Source: a bacterium (GTDB taxonomy: Bacteria; Cyanobacteriota; Vampirovibrionia; Obscuribacterales; Obscuribacteraceae). From it: a stretch of DNA of 5,883 nt. Position 1 is the stretch's first letter; every line of letters starts with the position of its first letter. A program made the position numbers and the translations under genes. The DNA is taken from the NCBI GenBank assembly GCA_030431355.1, contig JAUIJG010000334.1:1-5883 (forward strand), given 5' to 3'. The notes beneath the pieces are model-generated. The model saw only the letters and a program-made list of their open reading frames with translations. It did no database searches and was not told the DNA's origin. Positions 1-5,883 of the stretch are shown in pieces.

Positions 1-1
1 A

Positions 2-649
2 AAAGCTAATTTGGCTTTAAAGAACTAGAAATAGTTAAATGCTCTAGATTTTATTTTTACGATTAAAGATAATTTTTATTAAGAATATTTGCAATAGTAA
101 AACCAATAGCTTTTTGAAAAAATGCAATAATTTTATAATCATAAAAGAATTAAAGAAATAAAAAAAAAGATATTGCTTATTGATGAATAAAAAGAATTAA
201 TAGAAATATAAGAAAGTTATAACCTCAGCAACTTTTAAGATCTGGTTAAAACAAAAATATCTTCTATCTAAGCTTCTCAATAAATGAATTAAAATAATAA
301 AAACTTTTTAGATTAAAATTTTATTTCTCCTGTTAATCAAAAAATTGACCAAAAGAATTTTTTAAAACATTAGATCAAACAGTTGAAAAAAAAAATCTAG
401 TCTCTATAAGATCAAAATAATAAATTCTAAAATTAACAATTTCAACAAAAGAATAAAAAATAAGATAAAAAAATTTTCAAAAAAAATATCTGTAAAGACA
501 TTTAAAATTCTTGCTTTTCAAAATTGAACATTCAAATAATCCAATTAAACAATCCTATTAAAAATATCTACTATCAATTATCTTTATAAATAAAATCCTT
601 TTAAAATTACATAGAAAATTATTAAAATCGTCAATAAAAATTCATTAAC
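2..649 (+). CDS. Fragment of a Gln/Asn/Lys-rich coiled-coil protein, readable only with TAA/TAG as Gln (ciliate code)
   Basis: Function not recognised. In frame 2 there is no TGA between base 2 and the seam, whereas frame 1 has TGA at 115, 181, 184 and 346, and frame 3 at 285, 384 and 525. The frame holds about 19 TAA and 6 TAG codons beside about 14 CAA and 1 CAG, the glutamine-codon pattern typical of ciliate nuclear genes. G is unevenly spread over codon positions (about 23, 6 and 20 at positions 1, 2 and 3), as expected for coding DNA. The product is hydrophilic, about 18% Gln, and rich in Asn, Lys and Ile. Residues 125-142 (counting from base 2) place I, L, I, L, N, F at heptad a/d spacing, which suggests a coiled coil. 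Both ends are missing: no start is evident and the frame runs into bacterial sequence. The minus strand is broken by TGA in all frames. The ciliate origin is inferred from code and composition; no domain identifies the protein. Confidence 0.62.
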
Positions 650-661
650 AGTGTTTTTGTC
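636..661. other. Compositional seam: AT-rich ciliate-like DNA joined to about 50% G+C bacterial DNA
   Basis: G+C is 18% over 1-650, then 34 of 60 bases in 661-720, with no gradient between. The last in-frame TAA lies at 635-637. From about 650 the same frame reads like ordinary bacterial protein (SVFVEEGKAASLGKAIK) leading into the macroglobulin. The exact breakpoint cannot be fixed more closely than this interval. No terminal inverted repeat, target duplication, tRNA or integrase signature flanks it, and no ciliate telomeric repeat (CCCCAA type) is present. An assembly or library chimera is the simplest explanation. Confidence 0.8.
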
Positions 662-700
662 GAGGAAGGCAAAGCGGCATCCCTTGGCAAGGCGATCAAG

Positions 701-3700
701 ATGCAAGTGCTGGAGCCTTATATCTCCGTCGGCTCCAACATGAGGGTTTTCACCACGGAAGAAGCGCCCTTTTTCTGGGTAAATGCCACCGGAGCAGTCG
801 AGACCACAGTAAAGGTCTATAAAAAGAACATTCTCGATGAGATTAGCTCCCAGACATTTCGAAAATCCGGAGTGGACGTGGGAACAGATCTCTCCATCTA
901 TCCGACCTATCGAAGCAAATTCCACAATCCTTACTCCGAGGAAAAACCATATAAACAGCTGAAGCGAACACTCAATCCAAGCTACACGGACTCCGCCCGG
1001 GCAAACTTCAAACTCACAAAAGGCATGGAGCCCGGCGACTACGTGATAATCGCCGAAGCCCTCGATGTGACCGGCAAGAAGAGAGTGTCCTCCATATCAT
1101 GGTTTTCTGTCTCGGATATCGGTTTAATTGTCAAACACTCCCCGGACCAAACCCTGGTCAGAGCCATCAACCTGAAGAACAACCAGGCCATTGAAGGTGC
1201 TGAGCTTACCCTCAACAATCAGATAGGCAATTCAAGCAATTACAAACTGGATCCAGCGGATAGCGCCATATCCGACAAGCAAGGATTGGTCCTATTCGAC
1301 GTCAACGTTCCAGGCAAAGCAAACAGGAACGAAAGAAACATAATTACCGGCAAATACAAAGGCAGTATCGCCTACAGTGGCGTCAGCTACTGGCGCGGCA
1401 AGAGCAAAAACTACAACACATACTTCTACACGGACAGACCGGTATACCGACTGGGTCAAGAAGTTTCATACAAACTTATAACCAGGGAGCTGAATACCAA
1501 AGGCATAACCAATCCCGGTGCAGACATTCCAGTTTCGGTCACGGTGGAAGATCCGACAAACGCTCAACTGGAAACCAAACAGATAAAAACCAGCAAGTTC
1601 GGAACAGCAAACAGCACCTTCAACATTCCTGAAGACGGCAAGACCGGCGCTTATCAGATGCGCTTTACCTATCCGGATGGAAATAGCAGCTATCAATCCT
1701 TCGAAGTCGAGCAATACCGCAAGCCTGAATACAAAGTAGAAGTGATACCAAACTCCAAGCGCTATATCGCCGGTGGCAAAGCCAGGGTTCGAGTGAAAGC
1801 TTCTTACTTTTTCGGCGCTCCAGTCGCCAACGCCCATATCAAGTACTCGGTATATGAATCCGGCGATAGCTGGACCAGATACAATCTGGAGCCTCGACCC
1901 GACTACTATTCATTCTTTGATGACTGGTACGAGGAGTCTTATTATGATGAATATTCCTATGGCGGTGCCATGGTGGCGGAAGGTAAATCATTCACCGATG
2001 AAAATGGTGAAGCGGTCATAGAATTCGACACCAGAAAAATCAAGTCTGAAAGAAATCGACCATATTTCTTCTATGACTATGGGGAAAGGAATTACAAGGT
2101 AGAAGCGGATGTAACGGACATCAGTCAGCTGACAGTAACCTCCAGCGCCAGCACCCTGGTCACCGCAGGACAATTTGCCCTGTTTGTCGAGCCGGACTCC
2201 TATGTGGTGGCGGCAGGTCAGCCGCTATCAGCCACCGTCAGAGCCATAGATTATGATGGAAAGCCAGTGGCTAACCAGAAAGTTACCGTGAAGCTATCCA
2301 GATGGCCCTGGGACAAGAGCAAAGAGAGCTACGGAGCGGAGAAGGTTCTCGGTGATACCAGCGTCTCCACCAACGAAAAGGGCATCGCCAAGATTAGTTT
2401 TGCAGTCGGTCAACAGTTTCCAACCGATACATTCCACATTACCGCAGGAGCCGTGGACAGCAAAGGAAATCAAATCTATTACGGAAACAGCGTCTGGGTT
2501 TCAAGCGATGCCAATCCTTATGTTTTGTCGGATAGCGGCGCCAAGAAGGAAGCATTCAAAGTAACCCTGGACAAAAAAGTGTATGAGCCGGGTCAGACAG
2601 CCCGGGTGATGATCTCTGGTCCATTTACAGGGAAAGAAGGATTTGATGCTCTTCTCAGCCTGGAAGGTACTCGCATTCACGAGTACCGGGTAGTACCACT
2701 GAAAGCCAGTGCCAATCTTGTGGAGATTCCTATCAAGGACGCTTACAGTCCGAACATATTTGTCTCCGTGGTGGCAGTCGGTCAAAACAAGCAGTTCTAC
2801 AGTCAGAGCAAAGCGATTCAAGTCTCCCCCAACAATCACTTCCTTGACATCAAAATCGCCACCAACAAAGAGAAGTACAAGCCTGGCGAGACAGCCAGTT
2901 ACAAGATAACGGCGCGCTATGAAAAAACCGGGACGCCCGCCGCCAATTGCGAACTATCCCTGGGAGTGGTGGACGAAAGTATCTACTCGATACGCTCCGA
3001 CTCCACCAGGGACATACGGAAATTCTTCTATCAGAAGCAGTACAACTGGGTAAGAACCCTCAATTCATTCCCGGAACAATATTCAGGTGGCCCGGACAAA
3101 GCCGTACCCCAGATAAGAAAGAATTTCAAAGACACTGCTGCCTGGTTCCCGACACTGGTCACAGACAGCAACGGAGAAGCGGTGGCATCCGTACCGCTTC
3201 CGGACAACCTCACCACCTGGAGAGCAACCGTTAGAGGAATTAATACCGCCTGTGATGTGGGCTCGGCCGTTCAGAAGATTCTGGTAAGTAAAGATATTAT
3301 TGCTCGCCTGGCACTGCCCCGCTTTTATACAAAAGGAGACCGTGGTGAAATAGCAGCCATAGTGCACAACTATTCGACCACCGATCAGAAGATAAATATC
3401 AGCTTCAATCCCGGTGCCAGCTTCAAGACATCTACTCCATTAAACACCACCGTGATGGTGGAGAAAGACAAAGCGAAAAGGCTGGTCTGGCCAATTGAAG
3501 CCAGCCGAATCGGTGAGTCGAAGATTCAACTGATCGCAAGAGGTCAAACCGGCTCCGATGGTCTGGAAAGAAAGATAAAAGTAAATCCCCTGGGTCTCTC
3601 CATGGCCCTGGTAAAAGCCGGAGTACTGACCGCCGAAAATAACAAAGCACCAATAAACATAGATGTGCCGGCCGGCGCCTCGGATGTGAAAACATCCCTG

Positions 3701-5350
3701 AGATTGGCCGGGTCCACCCTTGCCCAGGTCAAAGGTAGTTACGATTCCCTAATAGATTATCCATACGGATGCACCGAGCAGACCATGAGCAGACTGGTAC
3801 CATCTATCGTGGCTTACAAATTGCATGACCGGTTCGGCATTGATCTGAAACCGGAAAACATCGATAAATTCGAGAAGGTCAAAGCCAAGGCGCTCAAGAG
3901 GCTCCAGGAGTTGCAGCACTACGACGGAGGCTGGGGATGGTGGTCCAACGACAGCAGCGATCCCTATCTTACCGCCCATGTACTGGAAGGGCTGCTTCTC
4001 TTGAAAGAGAGCAAAATTTCACTCAACCCGATTCTGGAAAGAGCCGGTCTCAAGTGGCTGGATAGCGCGGTTCCGGCTTTACAAAAGCAACTTGCCGATC
4101 CCAAGCTGGCAGACAAAGACGGCTACACAGCCAGAACAAGAAAATGCGACCTCGCTCGCATGGTCTACGTCCAGACACTCTATGGAAAGAGACCGGATAA
4201 AACCGCCATGAATTGGCTCAATGAAAGAGTCTTGCAATTCACCCCGGAATCCCTGGTCTATCTAACCCTGGCCAATAAGGCTACAGGAAACGGGCAAGCG
4301 GCCAGGACCGCCTACAAGCGACTGACCAGCCTTGCCACCAGAACGGATAGAACCATGGACTGGGATCATACAAAAGCGCTGCTTAAAAAGTTGAATCTCA
4401 AGAACGAGAACGGAAAAGCCTTCGACCTGGCCTATGACTACAGCTATAGATTTACCGGCGTGGAGACGACAGCCCTGGCGCTTAAAGCGATGGTGGCGAT
4501 GGAGCCGGGCAATATAGATCAGATAGAGATGGTCAAAAATTGGCTTCTCCTGCAAAGATCGGAAAATGGCTGGTCCAACACCAAGACCACAGCCCAGGTA
4601 ATGCTTTCCTTGATGGAAGAAGCGATCAAGACAGGAAGCGCGAACAGCTCCGATTTTGTCGCGTCGATTTTGAAGGATGAAACCGTAATCGACAGCCTCT
4701 ACTTCAACCCGAGCAATATTTTTAAACAAGAGAAGACCTTCAATCTCGCCTCGGACAAGCTCACTTTATCGCTAGATAATAGTGGTAGCGGCAGACTCTA
4801 CTATCAATCGCTGTGCAAGTTCTACAAGACCTTGAAACCAGGAGAAAAGCTCAATATAGTCAACTCCCCCGGAACATTGTCGCTGACCCGCAAGTTCTTC
4901 AAGTTACAAACGAAGGCCACCGGTGATGATGGCATCCTTAAACTCAACGCTGTTCCTCTGAACAATGGCAGCATCAAGCCAGGAGAGATTGTCCTCATGA
5001 AAGTCCTGGTCGAAACGCCAATCAGGCTCCCTTATGTCATGATCGAATGCCCCCTTCCATCCGGAGCCGAGGTAATCAAAAACTCTTCAAGGGAAGGAAA
5101 TCTATCCAACGAGGAGGGTGGTTCATTAATAGAAGGCGACTGGGGCAGTCCCTGGTGGTCCCACCAGGACATCCTCGACGATAAGCTGGTCTTCTTCGGA
5201 ACCCAGATAAATCAAGGCAAGTCGGAGTTTCATACTCTCTTGCGAATGGAGTTGCCTGGTTCCGTGCAACTAAATCCAGTCACCCTGGAAGGCATGTACA
5301 CGAACATGGTACATGGTTACTCCCAGGCTAGACAGCTTGAAATCAAGTAG
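701..5350 (+). CDS. Bacterial alpha-2-macroglobulin family protein with thioester (5' truncated)
   Basis: Predicted envelope protease inhibitor: cleavage of a bait segment activates an internal thioester that covalently traps the attacking protease. Numbering from the ATG at 701 (1549 residues), residues 1-236 are N-terminal macroglobulin (MG) domains. An MG2-type domain starts near 237 (YFYTDRPVYRLGQ, 241-253), and further MG domains run to about 615. The bait-region domain follows (about 616-765, with YEPGQT and YKPGET strands), then the bait segment (about 766-812). The A2M domain comes next (AAWFP, PLPDNLTTWRATVRG, from 813). The thioester domain spans about 1011-1310, with CTEQ at 1024-1027 and toroid motifs DGGWGWW and ENGWSN. 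A C-terminal MG or receptor-like domain ends at 1549. The family is certain; the subfamily is not, so no symbol is given, although the thioester makes it more like E. coli YfhM than YfaS. The start is doubtful: 701 is only the first in-frame ATG. Protein-like sequence continues upstream to about 650, and no signal peptide or lipobox is present, so the real N-terminus was probably lost at the seam. Internal Gln codons are all CAA/CAG, and the TAG stop abuts the next gene, which supports a standard-code bacterial gene. Confidence 0.95.
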   Translation: MQVLEPYISVGSNMRVFTTEEAPFFWVNATGAVETTVKVYKKNILDEISSQTFRKSGVDVGTDLSIYPTYRSKFHNPYSEEKPYKQLKRTLNPSYTDSARANFKLTKGMEPGDYVIIAEALDVTGKKRVSSISWFSVSDIGLIVKHSPDQTLVRAINLKNNQAIEGAELTLNNQIGNSSNYKLDPADSAISDKQGLVLFDVNVPGKANRNERNIITGKYKGSIAYSGVSYWRGKSKNYNTYFYTDRPVYRLGQEVSYKLITRELNTKGITNPGADIPVSVTVEDPTNAQLETKQIKTSKFGTANSTFNIPEDGKTGAYQMRFTYPDGNSSYQSFEVEQYRKPEYKVEVIPNSKRYIAGGKARVRVKASYFFGAPVANAHIKYSVYESGDSWTRYNLEPRPDYYSFFDDWYEESYYDEYSYGGAMVAEGKSFTDENGEAVIEFDTRKIKSERNRPYFFYDYGERNYKVEADVTDISQLTVTSSASTLVTAGQFALFVEPDSYVVAAGQPLSATVRAIDYDGKPVANQKVTVKLSRWPWDKSKESYGAEKVLGDTSVSTNEKGIAKISFAVGQQFPTDTFHITAGAVDSKGNQIYYGNSVWVSSDANPYVLSDSGAKKEAFKVTLDKKVYEPGQTARVMISGPFTGKEGFDALLSLEGTRIHEYRVVPLKASANLVEIPIKDAYSPNIFVSVVAVGQNKQFYSQSKAIQVSPNNHFLDIKIATNKEKYKPGETASYKITARYEKTGTPAANCELSLGVVDESIYSIRSDSTRDIRKFFYQKQYNWVRTLNSFPEQYSGGPDKAVPQIRKNFKDTAAWFPTLVTDSNGEAVASVPLPDNLTTWRATVRGINTACDVGSAVQKILVSKDIIARLALPRFYTKGDRGEIAAIVHNYSTTDQKINISFNPGASFKTSTPLNTTVMVEKDKAKRLVWPIEASRIGESKIQLIARGQTGSDGLERKIKVNPLGLSMALVKAGVLTAENNKAPINIDVPAGASDVKTSLRLAGSTLAQVKGSYDSLIDYPYGCTEQTMSRLVPSIVAYKLHDRFGIDLKPENIDKFEKVKAKALKRLQELQHYDGGWGWWSNDSSDPYLTAHVLEGLLLLKESKISLNPILERAGLKWLDSAVPALQKQLADPKLADKDGYTARTRKCDLARMVYVQTLYGKRPDKTAMNWLNERVLQFTPESLVYLTLANKATGNGQAARTAYKRLTSLATRTDRTMDWDHTKALLKKLNLKNENGKAFDLAYDYSYRFTGVETTALALKAMVAMEPGNIDQIEMVKNWLLLQRSENGWSNTKTTAQVMLSLMEEAIKTGSANSSDFVASILKDETVIDSLYFNPSNIFKQEKTFNLASDKLTLSLDNSGSGRLYYQSLCKFYKTLKPGEKLNIVNSPGTLSLTRKFFKLQTKATGDDGILKLNAVPLNNGSIKPGEIVLMKVLVETPIRLPYVMIECPLPSGAEVIKNSSREGNLSNEEGGSLIEGDWGSPWWSHQDILDDKLVFFGTQINQGKSEFHTLLRMELPGSVQLNPVTLEGMYTNMVHGYSQARQLEIK
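2996..3136 (+). other. Probable bait region of the macroglobulin
   Basis: Residues about 766-812 lie between the bait-region domain, which ends VVDESIYSI, and the A2M domain, which begins near DTAAWFP. In family members this is where the protease-sensitive bait sits. The stretch is polar and carries many possible tryptic sites (Arg/Lys at 770, 773, 774, 779, 785, 800, 806 and 807, among others) plus aromatic residues and a flexible SGGP. The position follows family knowledge; the exact limits and protease preference are inferred. Confidence 0.6.
3770..3781 (+). other. Internal thioester motif CTEQ
   Basis: The codons for Cys1024-Thr-Glu-Gln1027 lie in the context YPYGCTEQTMSR, the standard thioester signature of alpha-2-macroglobulins and complement C3. 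The Cys and Gln side chains form the thioester that links to the attacking protease. Both residues are intact, so the protein should be able to trap covalently, unlike the thioester-less YfaS-type paralogues. Confidence 0.95.
5151..5168. repeat. Perfect 8-bp inverted repeat inside the macroglobulin gene
   Basis: CCTGGTGG at 5151-5158 and its exact complement CCACCAGG at 5161-5168 are separated by TC. This could form a short GC-rich hairpin in the mRNA about 180 bases before the stop. It lies within codons for SPWWSHQ near the C-terminus. There is no following T-run, so it is not a factor-independent terminator. It may be only a chance result of Trp, Ser and His codons. Confidence 0.5.
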
Positions 5351-5354
5351 ATCG

Positions 5355-5883
5355 ATGAAAGGGAAAAGAGATATCTATAGGACCGCTCTAACGGCTACGT
5401 TGCTACCGTTAACAGCTCTTTCAATTCTGTGGATAACCCGTCCCTTTCCTGAATTGCTCTCCAGCAACAGCGCTTCTGTTAGCGCCCTGGGCCCCGCTCA
5501 AAAAGCAAATATCGGCCTGGCATCGGCAAAGATAGACAGATTGGTTCTCCGGCCCGGTGAGCGATTTTCTTTCAACAACAGAGTAGGAAGAAGAACGGTG
5601 GACAGGGGCTTTCGAGCAGCTCCTACCTATGAAAACGGAAAAACAATCAAAACCGAAGGTGGTGGCGTTTGCCTTCTCTCTTCTCTTCTCTACAAATCAG
5701 CCCTGGAAGCTGGTCTGGGCATCATCGATCGCCAGCCTCATTCAAGACCGATTAGCTCGATGCCGCCGGGATTGGACGCCACTGTTACTTTCGGTAAGTT
5801 CGATCTGGTTTTCGAAAACACCACCGCGGCCCCTATCCTGATCGAATGCGCCTATGCAGCAGACAATGGCGCCAAGGTGGACG
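5355..5883 (+). CDS. VanW family protein (3' truncated by window edge)
   Basis: The biochemical function of the family is not established; it is named for VanW of vanB-type vancomycin-resistance clusters. The visible 176 residues begin with a basic end (MKGKRDIYR) and a hydrophobic stretch at about 10-27, which suggests a signal peptide or membrane anchor and hence an extracytoplasmic domain. The VanW core follows: RLVLRPGERFSFN (62-74), VGRRTVDRGFRAAP (77-90), the glycine-cysteine motif GGGVC (102-106), RQPHS (126-130) and PPGLDATV (137-144). The usual Gln after the Cys is Leu here (VCLLSS). The ATG at 5355 is preferred because it gives a full export signal and lies four bases after the macroglobulin stop. 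A clear Shine-Dalgarno is missing, so translation may be coupled to the upstream gene. A TTG at 5337 is an alternative start overlapping that gene. The C-terminus is outside the window, so any fused G5, peptidoglycan-binding or other domain cannot be seen. Confidence 0.88.
   Translation, partial: MKGKRDIYRTALTATLLPLTALSILWITRPFPELLSSNSASVSALGPAQKANIGLASAKIDRLVLRPGERFSFNNRVGRRTVDRGFRAAPTYENGKTIKTEGGGVCLLSSLLYKSALEAGLGIIDRQPHSRPISSMPPGLDATVTFGKFDLVFENTTAAPILIECAYAADNGAKVD

Noticed and set aside
1..650. Sigma-70-like -10/-35 boxes or an AT-rich regulatory region for the macroglobulin
   Set aside because: TATAAT-like strings are expected by chance at 18% G+C. The region reads as foreign coding sequence and is joined to the middle of a truncated gene.
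1..650. Genomic island, phage or plasmid AT-rich segment, or a mycoplasma-type TGA-Trp coding region
   Set aside because: There is no integrase, repeat or tRNA. The code signature is TAA/TAG-rich and TGA-free, the opposite of a TGA=Trp lineage.
689..700. AAGG as a ribosome binding site proving ATG 701 is the true start
   Set aside because: The upstream in-frame sequence is already protein-like and the product lacks an export signal, so the motif is probably coincidental (Gly-Lys-Ala codons).
584..925. Minus-strand open frame crossing the seam
   Set aside because: It lies antisense to clear coding sequence on both sides of a chimeric junction and has no recognisable domain, so it is a by-product of the join.
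4262..4729. 155-codon minus-strand open frame
   Set aside because: It is fully antisense to the thioester-domain coding region and has no motif or plausible start context.
5389..5411. TAACGG/CCGTTA inverted repeat as a terminator or attenuator
   Set aside because: The arms are only 6 bp with an 11-base loop and no T-run, and they lie inside the VanW signal-segment codons.
5629..5841. Plus-strand open frame starting MKTEKQSK with a signal-peptide-like beginning
   Set aside because: It lies in another frame inside the conserved VanW core, which is plainly the real coding frame here.

Overview
The window consists of two unlike pieces of DNA that meet at about position 650. Positions 1-650 are extremely AT-rich (117 G+C in 650 bases by hand count, 18%). 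The rest is roughly half G+C and is ordinary dense bacterial coding sequence.

The AT-rich left part has no open frame under the standard code. Plus-strand frame 2 is dense in TAA and TAG but contains no TGA, while the other two plus frames hold four and three TGAs. Read with TAA/TAG as glutamine (ciliate nuclear code, table 6), frame 2 gives a continuous Gln/Asn/Lys/Ile-rich polypeptide with a coiled-coil stretch. It looks like a fragment of a ciliate macronuclear protein-coding gene.

The right part encodes two co-directional bacterial genes. The first (701-5350, open further upstream to the seam) is a large bacterial alpha-2-macroglobulin with macroglobulin domains, a bait region, the thioester motif CTEQ and an alpha-toroid thioester domain. 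Its 5' end, which should carry an export signal, is missing at the seam. Four bases after its stop begins a VanW-family protein (5355 to the window edge, 3' truncated) with an N-terminal hydrophobic export or anchor segment. The tight spacing suggests one operon acting in the cell envelope: a protease-trapping macroglobulin beside a protein from a family found with cell-wall and vancomycin-resistance genes. In enterobacteria the thioester-bearing macroglobulin is instead paired with a peptidoglycan glycosyltransferase, PbpC.

The bacterial host cannot be named from this sequence. Frequent ATA and AGA codons in a genome of about 50% G+C argue against an enterobacterium. The simplest reading of the whole window is a chimeric metagenomic contig: a ciliate fragment joined to a bacterial contig from the same sample. 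A real transfer or fusion is possible, because the seam happens to keep the reading frame, but it is less likely. No tRNA, rRNA, CRISPR array, insertion sequence or factor-independent terminator was seen.
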